A stretch of 64,000 bases of DNA. It comes from Ceratothoa steindachneri (lineage: Eukaryota; Arthropoda; Malacostraca; Isopoda; Cymothoidae). Shown here piece after piece: positions 21,781 through 35,899 of the stretch. The stretch is taken from contig OZ018324.1 in assembly GCA_963969495.1 (NCBI GenBank), positions 161,537,758-161,601,757 of the forward strand, given 5' to 3'. The notes under the pieces were generated by a model, which was not told where the DNA came from, searched no databases, and saw only the letters and a program-made list of their open reading frames with translations. Position 1 is the stretch's first letter, and each line of letters starts with the position of its first letter. Made by a program: the position numbers and the translations under genes.

Positions 21781-23883
21781 CAAATCTTGATTTAATTATC
21801 TTGGAATTTTATTTTGCGCTGTCAATGCATCTACATTTTTAAACCACTGAATAGTTTCACTAATATAAATAGGAGTTTTTATTCAAAGTTATCCATAACT
21901 AAATGGCTACTAGGTATACTGTATTTAATTTTATTTCTAAAAGATTTAAGACAGGTAGCACAGAATATTTTCTCGTAAAAAATTACTCAGATATATAAAA
22001 ATTCACTCTGTTCTATTTGAAAGTACCTCAGCCAATATGTATAAGAATAGGATGGAGAAATATTACCGATCAATTTAATATTAAAGAATTATGTCCCTTT
22101 TTTTCCTATCTTCACCCACCCACCCTGTTCTCTCCTTTATCTTTTTCCTTTAATGGGCCAAGAACGAGCGATCCTCAGGATTTTGCTGATCTCTGACTCT
22201 CTAATTACTCTTAACACCCGATTACATTTAATGAGAACAATTGAAGAAATAAATTGGTAGGGGTTTGACCCCATATCTACTGTCATTTAAGATCCATTTA
22301 ATTTTCAATGGGGACCTATTGATTAACGTGGGATACGAACCACTGTTACCTACAGTGGCAGAAGCTTTGATGACGGCCTGAATCAGGACTGAATCACGCC
22401 TCTAAGAGAACGATTGAATGGTCCGTTGCCTGATTCTTTTAATCCAGTTTTCGTGCCAAGGTTTGCCCTTAATCTTAATGACATGGCTATGAATTTTATG
22501 AATGTTAGTACGACACAGTTTTCACGGTGCTTTATACCACCGTTAATTAAAACGTGGAATACTTAACTCCCGTGTGAAAGCATTCTTGAAATAGCTTTTT
22601 CTCATCTTCTAATATTTCTTATTCATCTGAGTTTACTATTAGCCCTTCACCTTTTTCATGGCTGCCTTTGTCTCTCTTCAGTACCATTTTGTGTGAAATC
22701 AATTTAGCAGTTGTTTTTGCTCCTTAGAGGGAGGCTTTGGTACCTCTCAGAAAAATAATAATAATTTAATGCTAAATAAAGTGGAATTTCAAAAACGGTG
22801 ATAAACTTAGAATAAATAATTCGAAGACACTAAAGTCGCTAGAAAAATAATAGCACTGTGTTCATAATGGAGTGAATTGAAGTGTAAATAAAATGTATAA
22901 ATAACTAAATTAATTCTAATAACTTGCGTTGAATAGCATAAATAAAGATCATCACAAAAATGGTTGATGCACATCATCACTACTGACTTGACCGGACGTG
23001 GGTCGGATAGCCGCCCATTACCACCACTGCGTATTGTGCTAGCAGGAATAAAACTTCCATGCTAGCGGCCTTTATCCAGGATTAGTTGTCTTTTAGGACA
23101 CGCGCCGGAAGATAGTATTGGTATTATTCCTGCTAACACACAAAAAATATGATATGAAAGTATCTCAACTTTGCTATTTGGTGTTTAGAGTTGTATACAA
23201 CGAATAATCGTTGTATGCGTTTAAGACTCAAGATGCTTCGCACGGCTGCTTGTTTTGCTAGAGACCAAAACGAACCTTTTATGAACAGCGATGGGCAAAA
23301 CTGTTATTTACGGATTCCGCCACAAATAAATTGAGAATTAATGGTGTAACAGTAGGTGAAGTTGAGACGAGTATGGATGTGGGTAGAGACGAGTGGGATA
23401 TAGAAAGGATGCCTGAAAGATTCTTCATATTACTGAGACAATAGAGGAAGACGAAAGGGGGGAAGAGAAGCACTGGCGATCTAACGTACCCCTTTAATAC
23501 TGTTTAAGTTGAGTTAGAGGAGTGTGTGATGGTAGCGATCTCTCTCCTTATAGCAGGAAAATAATGTTCTAATGGCAGAGAAGAAATTTCGCGCAAAATG
23601 TGATTACACTCTTCTATTTTGGGGAGGAGAGGGCATGTAAGCGCGTATGGGCACTAATAAAAGCACCTAGGTGGTGGGCCGAGTCATAACCTGAATGATT
23701 TGATAGAATCACAGAAAGAGTTAAGAGCGCCTGGGGGATTTTATCCATGCAGTTAGGTTCCCGGTGAGCAGCGCTTTCTTCCAGGCATTTAAAGCAAGCC
23801 GAACCAAAGGCGCTTCTCCAACCAGTCTTTGGAATTATTGGAAAATCACTTTAAAAAGAAACATGGAATACTTAAATTTAAGC
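21781..23883. other. Unassigned AT-rich DNA
   Basis: No gene recognised. An imperfect inverted repeat (18-bp arms, 16 matches) lies at 23035-23052 and 23123-23140, around the block GCTAGCAGGAATAA. A weak tRNA-like B-box (GGTTCGTATCCC, minus strand) lies near 22340. A plus-strand frame at about 23290-23440 is open for 50 codons without known motif. Confidence 0.5.
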
Positions 23884-24060
23884 GCGAGAACTCAATAGCG
23901 AGTTATGGTATATAATAGTGAAACTACTGTATAAGAGCATAGAATTTATTTACGAGACTAGTTTCGGTATGAAGATTACCATACCCTCTTCAATCGAATA
24001 CTGTCTCAGTAAAGCAGTTCGTAAATAAATTATATGCTCCAATACAGTGGTTTCACTATC
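23884..24060. mobile_element. PLE terminal repeats in inverted arrangement
   Basis: The segment 23886-23967 is the reverse complement of the sequence after the PLE coding end at 28019-28100 (shared blocks CTCAATAGCGAGTTATGG, GAGCATAGAATTTATTT and CGAGACTAGTTT). Another copy of the inner part, 24008-24055, lies in the opposite orientation. The two form an inverted pair with a spacer of about 40 bp and no PLE coding sequence between them. Confidence 0.65.
23953..23996 (-). ncRNA. Hammerhead ribozyme-like motif in PLE terminal repeat
   Basis: Minus strand, 5' to 3': CGA (stem I), TTGAAGA (23993-23987, core CUGANGA with C3 as U), one extra G, a perfect 6-bp stem II (GGTATG 23985-23980 with CATACC 23971-23966, eight-base loop), GAAA (23965-23962), then ACTAGT giving a two-pair stem III, C17, then TCG closing stem I with the upstream CGA. 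The layout fits the minimal type I hammerheads known from PLE terminal repeats. The C3 change and the bulged G probably weaken cleavage. A more decayed copy lies at 27987-28030. Confidence 0.55.
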
Positions 24061-25681
24061 AAATACTTCAATTATTCCCTTAGATTTAGAGTTTACAGCC
24101 ATAAATATTTGCCTGAAAGATTGTCATTTAAATTTCCTTCAGTATCAGAAATCCTGCGTGCCGGAATATCAAATCTTGAAAAGCAATTAGAGTTGAGGTC
24201 TAAAGTAGCAGACTAGAGTTAAGCTCAAGGAGATAGCTTTAAATTATTCGTGTATCTGACAACTATAGATAAAATGCGGTTGTAGCTAGGCAAAAGCGCA
24301 CACTCGCTAATGATATCAAAAGGAAACTAAGCGATTAAAATTTCGGTTGGTTGAGTGAATGTTTGTTGTAAACAAGTATGGTGACAATTACGTGTACATC
24401 TTCACATCACGAGCAACAATGTCGTTTAGAGTCCAAACTATATTATTTCAGAGTCATCCACCTTTCAAATCCATCTTCAGCGAAGAGCGTTAAAATAATT
24501 TCCCCACATAACCCCACATAACCGTAAAAAGTTTGCGATGACAGACAAAGTAGACGTTCAAACAAAAACCTTGCCACTTAACCCACCGTCACTGTCAACT
24601 ATGGTACTATAATCTCAAATCCAAGACAGTAAAAACCAAATGGCCATGGCCATTACCCCTTTCGCCAGATTTAATACACCTTCCATCAATGGAAAACTTT
24701 AATCAAAATATCCACAGAAGAAGACGTTAGACAGGATTACATAAAACAGCCCCAACTAGTGTTTTTAAACCTCCCCCGTCTTCAACCCGCTTCTATGCAG
24801 CGTTAGCACCATCCAACAACATACTAAGATAAACTTCCACGACCATAATGTAAATAAACAAGAAGTGAGTTGATGCATTAGTAGAGAAGAAGTAGGAGGT
24901 TAAGATGAGTCTCCATCGAAGCTTCCTAACCTGTGTTAAAAGGGATGTAAGGACAAACATCGAAAACTTGTGTGGTTGTGGTAGAAAGTGAGGGAAAGCA
25001 TCGATACTCTAGGGAAAGTTTATGGAATCAATCCACGAATGTATCATTGATTCCACACTCTCTCCACCACGACTCCACTAATAACTCTTATCTTTCTGGT
25101 CACTTCTATTTGAACAGAAGTCATGTTGCCCTCACGGCCGTTTTCATAAGCAGTAGCTACCCGTGTTTCGAATCCCACTTTAATTATTCTTATTCTTGAC
25201 TTGGCAATATTAAAAAGGTGGAATTAGTCGAATCCAAGGAAATTCACTCATAACTGCAGGTTCATTTTGCAAAGAAATAAAGAAAGGGGAACTGTAAATT
25301 ATTATTAGTATGTACCTAAACCTAAGAAGCGAAAAGACGAGCGTACCTACGTTTTAATATTAGTGTTATTGTTTCGTGAACAAAGAGTTGTGGCTAGGAT
25401 AATTGAAATGCATGAATGGTAGATGACTCTAATACTCTAGGTATGGACGATAATCCGAGGAGAGGTTAGGGAATATGAGTGGGCGCAATTTTCAATAATC
25501 ATTCATCCCCTTAACAAAGCGGTTCGGATAATTTTGGCGCGAGTTTTCGCGCCAAATATAGGCGCCAAATCCTAGAGGCCGATTCATGTTATTGCGATAA
25601 TTACGGTAAAAGAGTAATGCGTGTTTAAACCAGGTGCTCGATGAGACTTCAGTATACACACTGGTCCACCAGGAAGCTGTG

Positions 25682-25683
<2 letters not shown>
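24061..25683. other. Unassigned DNA
   Basis: No gene recognised; short frames (24034-24216, 24972-25199) lack motifs. A GC-rich hairpin (TTTGGCGCG/CGCGCCAAA, six-base loop) lies at 25533-25556 and is followed by another GGCGCCAAA. Confidence 0.5.

Positions 25684-25740
<57 letters not shown>
25684..25740. repeat. (TA)n microsatellite
   Basis: TA run of about 57 bp upstream of the tRNA-derived foldback and PLE. Confidence 0.95.
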
Positions 25741-25744
<4 letters not shown>

Positions 25745-25825
25745 ATAAATCCAACTTCACCGCAGGAAAGAGAAAACGGAATAATTTTTCTTCGGAAATA
25801 TTTATTTCTTACTTCGAAAAAATCC

Positions 25826-25912
25826 GAGCCGGGGTGGGATTCGAACCATGCGCATTGAGGCAGCGAGCAACCACTTTGATCTCAATTAAACCGCCCTTTA
25901 GACCACTCGACG
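25826..25912 (-). pseudogene. tRNA-derived sequence (SINE head or tRNA pseudogene)
   Basis: On the minus strand the sequence has an A-box-like TGGTCTAAAGGG (within 25893-25912) and, about 50 bases later, a perfect B-box GGTTCGAATCC (25837-25847), as in RNA polymerase III internal promoters. Length is about 87 nt, like a tRNA with a long variable arm. Only the first two pairs of the T stem form, so it is not a working tRNA. Confidence 0.6.
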
Positions 25913-25960
25913 GTTTAATTGCGATCAAAGCGGTTGCTCGCTACCTCAATGTGCACGGTT
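25844..25960. repeat. 50-bp inverted repeat (foldback) of tRNA-derived sequence
   Basis: Arms 25844-25893 and 25911-25960 are inverted copies of equal length with five mismatched pairs, separated by 17 bp. The arms cover most of the tRNA-like sequence but the second lacks the full B-box. Confidence 0.85.
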
Positions 25961-27697
25961 GGTTTCATTTCTCATTTTCATGTCACTAATAATTACTACC
26001 TTATTTCTAACCTTAATGTTATTCATTATTCTAATGATTTTACTCTTGTTAGTTTTGATGTTTGTTCATTATTTACCAAAGTACCCGTTGAAGATCTTTT
26101 CAATTTCCTTAATGATCATTTGCAAAATTATGACTTGCCGGTACCCGTTGGTACTTTCATGAGCCTCATTTCCCTTTATACCAAAAACTGTAAGTTTTCG
26201 TTTGAAAGCAAATATTTCCTCCCAAAATTCGGATAAGCCATGGGTAATTGTCTTTCACCTGTCCTTTCTAACTTATATATGGAGTTTTTTGAAACAAAAC
26301 TTCTCCCTACTATCCTTGACGCCCCGATCGTTTGGTACAGGTATATTGATGATGTCATTTGCTTGTGGCCTAATTCCAAAGATGTCAATGTTTTTCTTAC
26401 CAGACTCATTTCTCTCGTCCCTTCAATTAAATTTACCCACGAAATGACAAATAATAGAACTTTTTTCTTTCTTGATCTTCTAATTCATAGAACTCATACA
26501 GGTTTTAAATACTCTATCTTTCGTAAGCCTACTAATTCAAATTCGTATATTCATTTTTACTCTTCTCACAGCCCTAAAGTTAAACGTTCTGTTTTTTCTT
26601 CTATGTTTCGACGGGCATTACGAGTTGTGAGCCCGGAATATATGGATTTGGACTTTTCCAATATCTTTGAAATTCACTATAAACTTTGTTACCCTTACCC
26701 GTTTCTTCAAAACTGTCTTTCTTCTGCTAAAAAGACATTTTATCAAACTGTCCCTACTCTCCCTTTTAATAGTAATAACATTTTAGTTCTACCTTTTTTC
26801 TTTTTGTTTTAGTGATCTTCCCCGTCTTTTAAATAACTTTAAAATTTCTGTTGCTTTTAAATATGAGACGACCATTAAGAATTTATTAGTACGTAATAAT
26901 TGTAATTGTTTGGGGGGGGGGGAGTTTATTCAGTTGAGAGTTCTGGTTGCCTAAGTAAATATTATGGAAAAACAGGTTAACAACTTTCTGTTCGCATAAA
27001 TTAACATAAATATAATGTCCAAAGAGGGGAAGATAACAGTGCTTTCTTTGTTCACATGTCAGATAAGGACCATCTAATTAACTGGAACTCGGCCAAATTT
27101 ATTTATCGATCCAATGACCCTATAAAAAGGAATATCGTTGAATTTGCTTTTATAAACCAATGTGATAATTTTAACCTTTTGCCTGGCTTATATAAAATAG
27201 ATGCTATAATTAAAAGACTAATACTTAAAGAAATTAGTTCTGACTTATGTTTTTAATCTTTTATATACAATCTTTAGTTATGTGGCCCCATATTTTTTTT
27301 TAATTGTCACTGCTCTGTTATGTACATTGAATTTTCCCCAATTTTCGCTCCTCGTGTCTTATAATCTCCTTCGTTAGGCTATCTTCATTTCTTTTAATTT
27401 GTCACCCTTTCCGTCTTCTCAGTTTGACCTTACTACTCGTACCTGCTTCTTGTAATTCTTATTGTGAATCTTTACCTTTCCCCTTCCGTCTTCCTCATTG
27501 GTGATTTCTTGTTTTTGAGGTGATCTTTAATACTTTTCTTTCTTATATATACCTCTAATATAATATTATTTCTTGTAGTTATCCTTGATAAGGATCTTAA
27601 TAAAGTTCGAAAGTACTTGGAAACACCATTTCATTTTTTCCTGCGGGAAATTGCATTCATTTGCTACCCTCACGAGATACTTTGTGAGTTTTTTCAA
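25950..27697 (+). mobile_element. Penelope-like element copy 1 (5'-truncated)
   Basis: Plus-strand PLE with much of the reverse transcriptase, a decayed GIY-YIG nuclease and a 3' tail of about 440 bp. It is preceded by the tRNA foldback and followed by a compound TA/TG microsatellite. The tail block AAGTACTTGGAA..C.CATTTCATTTT near 27612 is shared with the PLE at 2555-3294. Confidence 0.85.
25970..27256 (+). pseudogene. PLE reverse transcriptase - GIY-YIG protein, broken
   Basis: One frame runs 25970-26812 with a single TAA at 26234-26236. It has motif A (LVSFDVCSLFTKVP), AMGNCLSPVLSNLYMEFFE (motif B), the intact active site WYRYIDDVICLW near 26335-26370, FFFLDLLIHRTHTGFKYSIF and RKPTNSNSYIH. 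A frameshift in a T-rich run near 26800 is followed by DLPRLLNNFKISVAFKYETT. A run of twelve G's (26911-26922) lies in the lost nuclease start, then GKTG.QLSVRI and NWNSAKFIYRSND with KRNIVEFAFINQ to a stop at 27254-27256. It would copy element RNA using a 3' end exposed by the nuclease. It is one of the best-preserved retroelements here. Confidence 0.85.

Positions 27698-28095
<398 letters not shown>

Positions 28096-28165
<70 letters not shown>
28096..28165. repeat. (TA)n microsatellite
   Basis: TA run of about 70 bp between two plus-strand PLE copies. Confidence 0.95.
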
Positions 28166-30638
<2,473 letters not shown>

Positions 30639-30705
<67 letters not shown>

Positions 30706-30725
30706 GAGAAAGAAAGAAAGAGAGA
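30639..30725. repeat. (TA)n followed by (GA)-rich microsatellite
   Basis: TA run to 30702, then GAGAAAGAAAGAAAGAGAGA. Confidence 0.9.
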
Positions 30726-31161
30726 GATAAGGGAGGGATAGCGAGGGTGAAAACGAGCATCACTTTTGTATTTTTTTTACATATCTCTAATTAAAAATTG
30801 TTTTAACGAATAAAAATAACCCCATTATAAACATCAGCTCGTTATTACTCTCTCGAACGCCGTTTAAACAATAAAACAAAACGTTCATTACAAAAACACT
30901 TTACAACTAACAGTTATGAAATCCTATTTTATTTATTGTGACAATGTAGTCAGAATAATAGTTAAATATATATAACCTTTGCGCGTAAAGTCCAAGACAA
31001 AGAGATCCTATTGTAGGCATCGTGTTTCATCTCTAGTAATGATACGAGTATATGTACAGAAAATGAATACAGTTGCGAGGAATTGCTCGTAGACAATTGG
31101 TTTTCTCACCCTCCCAACTCAAAAACCTCTTCTCGACCAATGGGATATCAGTGGGTGGGGC
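30726..31161. other. Unassigned AT-rich DNA
   Basis: Nothing recognised on either strand. Confidence 0.5.
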
Positions 31162-32193
31162 TGTTGCGCCCAACTACAAGGGGGAGTAGACACAACAAGG
31201 AACCTAATAAATGGCACCCTGTTGCCCCAATAAATCTTGAATTTGGGCACACAAAACGAACATTGAAATAATATGCCATTTTGTAACAAAGCAAATACAG
31301 GTAAATAATGTTAAAGCGCAATTTAATGTGTATCAATGCAAAACAGAATATGTTGTAATGATGCAAGCGAAATCGTTGGGTTACCACGTGAATGTACAAA
31401 CATACATTCACTAGGAGACATATGCGAGACGAAGGTCTGGATACAGATTATGGGGGCAGTGGAAAACAGCTGGACACTCATAGAACGGAATCCGAGCTGA
31501 CCAGCCGAAGTTTACATGAGCCAGTGAAAGGACGAAATAACTCTTGCTAGTGATGTCGGCTTGATAAGCCGTCAATTGGCCAAATGCAAATAGTCTCTTA
31601 GTGGACACGTGCCTACACTGAACATGCACACACACATTGACTCCGCCCAGCAGTCTCAGAGAACACACGCACCCGATAAGCTCCGCTCCGCGTTCAGATT
31701 AAGAAAAGAGAAGTCACACCCTATGTTGGCATTGGTATAAATAGACGGGCTGAAACATTCTTATTATTCTTCTCATTCTGATTTGTTTATTAGTATCATT
31801 ATTATTATTAGCACCACGAGTCCGTTCCTTGTCCTCAATCTATCCGTCCATAGTCTCAACAATCTGATGCAGGAGGAGACTTACAAGAAACGCTGAAAAT
31901 TAACACTGATAGTCATCCCAAAGGCGTGAGCGCACAAACGAACCCAAAAAAACTTGCCCACCTGAACTATGGTAGCAGTAAGCCAAGATTAAGACCTACA
32001 AAATCGCCATTTTTTCTTCCGAATCCTTCCTTCTGCCAAGCAATAACCAGGTTACTATTCGAACAAGGCCTTCAAGCGGACTACCCCAAAGAACACTTTG
32101 GAGTCAGTCCAAACTCGACTCTAAGGCCACCTTAAGCGCCTTCGCCCGACAACCACACCCTCGTAACCCATCGTCACATCCAAACTGGTGACC
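31162..32193 (+). mobile_element. Candidate LTR with promoter and primer-binding site
   Basis: The segment begins TGTTGCGCCCAACTAC and has a TATA box (GGTATAAATAGA, 31734-31745) in a GC-richer promoter-like stretch. It ends near ACCCATCGTCACA, followed by AACTGGTGACC (32183-32193), which resembles the primer-binding region after LTRs of arthropod gypsy/BEL elements. No second LTR and no gag or pol were found, so the limits and the call itself are tentative. An ordinary host promoter is the main alternative. Confidence 0.3.
31736..31743 (+). promoter_or_regulatory. TATA box
   Basis: TATAAATA in a GC-richer context, with a pyrimidine-rich initiator-like TCTTCTCATTC about 30 bp downstream. No coding region follows that I can recognise. 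Confidence 0.4.
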
Positions 32194-32969
32194 ATCCAAT
32201 GAAATATGGGAAGGGTTATGTTAATATTTCTTTCCTGAATGGTTGTTTGCTTGAAAAATAAATATTAAAATATGTAATTTTTTCGAGGGGTTGCATTTGG
32301 GGGGTGTGCTCTCTCTTTGTATTTGCGGAAATAGGCTACATTAAATGTAAGTGTCTGAAATATATTTAACCATAGTTTGAAACTCCGAATCTCCATATAT
32401 ATATATATTTTTTTCTCTTAATTAAGCTTATAGGTGAATTTATTATTATTATTATTTTATTATTTAACATGTTTTAATAAGTTTAATTCATTCAAATATA
32501 TTCATTTGCCCAAATTTTTTCTACTATGCCCTGATGTTCTTCAGGTCATAAATTTCGACAAGAATTTGGTTTGCCAGAATTTATGTACGTCAATAATAAT
32601 TTATTATGGTTTTTGTATGGCGCTCTTCAAAGGCAGAGGTATTCAATAATAAAAAGAAAAATAGTTTACTGAAAAATATTTGGGTAGTTTAAGCAGCGAA
32701 AGAATTTAAAATTCGGCGAAAAAGAATGAGGGGATATGTTTCCTTCGGCGCGAAAGGGGCCCCAAGTAAACCACAAAACAAGTTAGTCTTGCCCCTGCTA
32801 ATCCACGGCGGTGGTTCCGGACAGATTCCCCGTTCGATCCAGAGGCCGAGTCACAGTGATGATGACAAATATGGGTTAGATGAATGATGATGTGTAATTA
32901 TAATCTATTTCGCAATGTTTTCTGCAAATAAATATTTGAATATTTTCAATTCCGAAAATAGTTATTTAC
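32194..32969. other. Unassigned AT-rich DNA
   Basis: No gene. A GTTCGATCC block at 32832-32840 resembles a tRNA-type B-box, with a TGATGATGA stretch after it, but no A-box was found. Confidence 0.45.
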
Positions 32970-33610
32970 AAATAAAAATGTAAGGAGATAGTTGCAAAGG
33001 GTCTTGCATCAAGGAGCACCATCTTTAGGTCCATTATTGACTATAAAAAGACTGGTTACACTCCTGTGAAGAGGTTTTCTCGTTGCCTAGAAGCTTCAAA
33101 TGAAGGTCTCTTCCACTTATTTGGACCTTGTGGAAGAACCATCGTTAGAAAAAGAAAGGGGAAGTGCCTTCACGAGTCATGTGTCCTGTCCACATTGAAG
33201 CATATGGACACTCTCTGTCTGGGGCTACTTCTAATCTATGAGACCTGGAGCACTAACGATTTTGCTTAAGAATTCTACCATGAACTAAAACTGGTATCAA
33301 AACGTTCTTTAGCACCAGTTTCCAACAGTTCAGAACCATTTTAGAGATGATGACTATATTATTTAGTATGATGGCAGAAAATCATGTCGAACATTTGGAC
33401 CTAGACCTGGGAATTCGCCAGATTTGATACCAATAGAGAATTTGTGGGCGATCATAAAACTGGCATTGGATAAACAGAAGCCATACAATTTGGAGAGTTG
33501 CAGATGCCTATTAAACAAAAGTAGAGTAATATCATTTAATATACTGTTATAAATTTGGTCTCCCTAATGCCAAAAACAAATTGAAGCCCTTCTCAAGAAC
33601 AAGGGAAGTC
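32970..33610 (+). pseudogene. Tc1-like transposase pseudogene
   Basis: Plus-strand pieces in Tc1 order. Near 32985-33090 is a helix-turn-helix remnant (VAKGLASRSTIFRSIIDYKK). Near 33190-33260 is STLKHMDTL and, in another frame, VWGYF..MRPGALTILLKN. Near 33340 is FRDDDYIIQYDG (second catalytic region). At about 33411-33470 is NSPDLIPIENLWAIIKLALD, the block with the last catalytic glutamate, intact. It ends with KQIEALLKNKGSHFKY. Frames change repeatedly. The C-terminal part lies in the 493-bp tandem duplication and so occurs twice. Confidence 0.75.
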
Positions 33611-34371
33611 ATTTCAAATATTTACTGCGCGGACTATTGATTGTATTTATCAATAAAATGGGTTTAATCTATAATTTTTGGATGTATATTTCACCTTCAA
33701 ACTATGATATAAAAATACTAAAACAAAATGTTTTGATTAGTTTTATTAACTTTCCTATATTAAAAAATATAGTAGTCTCAAAGCTTTGGCCCATGACTGT
33801 TCAAGTGAGCCTTGAAGCACCTTCAATTTCGACAAGTTCCCCGAGATTGACATACAACTGGAAGTCTGCGTTATATTTGTCGAACATTTGGACCTAGACC
33901 TGGGAATTCGCCAGATTTGATACCAATAGAGAATTTGTGGGCGATCATAAAACTGGCATTGGATAAACAGAAGCCATACAATTTGGAGAGTTGCAGATGC
34001 CTATTAAACAAAAGTAGAGTAATATCATTTAATATACTGTTATAAATTTGGTCTCCCTAATGCCAAAAACAAATTGAAGCCCTTCTCAAGAACAAGGGAA
34101 GTCATTTCAAATATTTACTGCGCGGACTATTGATTGTATTTATCAATAAAATGGGTTTAATCTATAATTTTTGGATGTATATTTCACCTTCAAACTATGA
34201 TATAAAAATACTAAAACAAAATGTTTTGATTAGTTTTATTAACTTTCCTATATTAAAAAATATAGTAGTCTCAAAGCTTTGGCCCATGACTGTTCAAGTG
34301 AGCCTTGAAGCACCTTCAATTTCGACAAGTTCCCCGAGATTGACATACAACTGGAAGTCTGCGTTATATTT
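33386..34371. repeat. Exact 493-bp tandem duplication
   Basis: Copy 1 (33386-33878) and copy 2 (33879-34371) appear identical base for base by eye. TGTC occurs at the start, the junction and the end, so only 4 bp of shared sequence marks the breakpoints. The unit contains the C-terminal end of the Tc1 transposase and about 270 bp of downstream DNA. It is either a very recent duplication or an assembly artefact. Confidence 0.9.
33889..34103 (+). pseudogene. Second copy of the Tc1 transposase C-terminus
   Basis: A duplicate of the segment with NSPDLIPIENLWAIIK, created by the 493-bp duplication. It has no upstream part of its own. Confidence 0.75.
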
Positions 34372-35899
34372 GTCCTCATTTATGTAGTCAGGGTGATATC
34401 AAGTACAGCTTCCTCTCTTCACGTATGTATTTGTTCAAAGTGCAGTGAAGATTAAATATCCCGTAATAGCAATGATACATGAAAACCTTTATTTCTTTGC
34501 TTAGAAGCAATGTAGGGGTAGATATAGGTATATGCTTATCCAGAAAATGGTGGTATAATTTGTATTTCGTGAGATTTCTTTTATTAACAACATAGAAAAA
34601 GCTAAAGAAACCCATTTTACCCCCAAGGTGTGATCTAACGTAGGCTATCTTAAAGTAATTTAAATTATAAAGAAATATTATAGGAAATACATTTTTTCGC
34701 CCAAAACCGGCAAGAATTATCTATTCTTCATAAGTCTCTGTCTTAAGGGGCTTAATGTTTTGCAGGTTTGGGCTTATCCATACATACACGCACACTTGCA
34801 TGCATACATAAAGCAATATCGAAAACATAAGAAATTTCAATGAAACCAAACCTCGTTCAATGCAATTTGCTGACCACATAGCCATTTTTGCTTAACTTGG
34901 ATTTTAAGAATTTTTCGCTCTTAAGAAGTAAAAATAGGTCAGAATAAGATTCGTCAGGCACTTTAACAATAAAAATATGGAAAACAATGGGAAATAGGAA
35001 AATATAGACACAATCAGATTAATTACTCATACTTGTTGCCATAAATCGACCGCTAAGATAGCATCCCCTAATGAAATCTTCCACTATGATGGCCCTTAGT
35101 AGTATTGGTCAAAAGAAATGGTCGCATTAAACACGAGATCCAAGAAAAAAAACATATTTTTGTAAATATAAATTTAAAATGAAGTTATCGCATATAACAA
35201 GATGCAAGGGGGGTACCTATAAAATCCTCTTTACCCATCACACAATATTTGCACTCTTGGGATAGATGACATATGCAGGATGCGTGTTTAAATTCGTTCA
35301 CCAATTGTTTACGGTCTCCGGCCGTCCAACCGCGAGTGATTTAATTATCTAATTTAAAAGTTGCGGAACGTCCACCAAACACTCTCGTATAGAGCTCATC
35401 TCCTTGTTTTCGTAAAATTGCGTCTGGTGTAATATTGGAAACCATGCTGGAGTTAGTTGGGACCGGGCGATGTCCTCAATATGTGAGGCACTGCCGGATG
35501 CTGAGCATACTTTAAACATGCATGTTCTTCTTCCCCCACAACCCTATCTTAACAGCTCTCACCACTCCGTTCGCTGAAAGAAGGAGTTGCCATGCCGCGG
35601 GCAGTTTTGGTCACTGGGCTCAGGAAGTAACCTCAAATGGCACCTGGATGGTCATGAGGCACCTTACTCAGAACGCGCTCCTGTTTTAAGGAGGAGTTTA
35701 TATGTACGTCCAGAATGCTATTATGGGTTTCGATGGCCGTTTATGAAAACTGCTAAAATGCTGGTGGATTCCTTTTCACCATCTTAAGCCGGAAGATGGG
35801 CTTACCCTCCATTCCAATCTTGTAGGAACCACCTCCAAGAGTTTTTTACCGAAATTTGAACTGCCCTCTCCCTTTTTTCTATATAAACGGCTCATTAGA
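34372..35899. other. Unassigned DNA
   Basis: 34372-35300 is AT-rich with nothing recognised. 35330-35900 has higher GC and overlapping short frames (for example 35587-35787) and is probably an old coding repeat continuous with the DIRS-like remnant that follows. Confidence 0.4.

Noticed and set aside
22320..22375. tRNA-like sequence with B-box GGTTCGTATCCC on the minus strand
   Set aside because: The B-box has a substitution, and no A-box or cloverleaf could be drawn at the right distance.
32800..32900. tRNA-derived SINE suggested by GTTCGATCC and TGATGATGA
   Set aside because: No A-box, no second copy in the window and no tail repeat.
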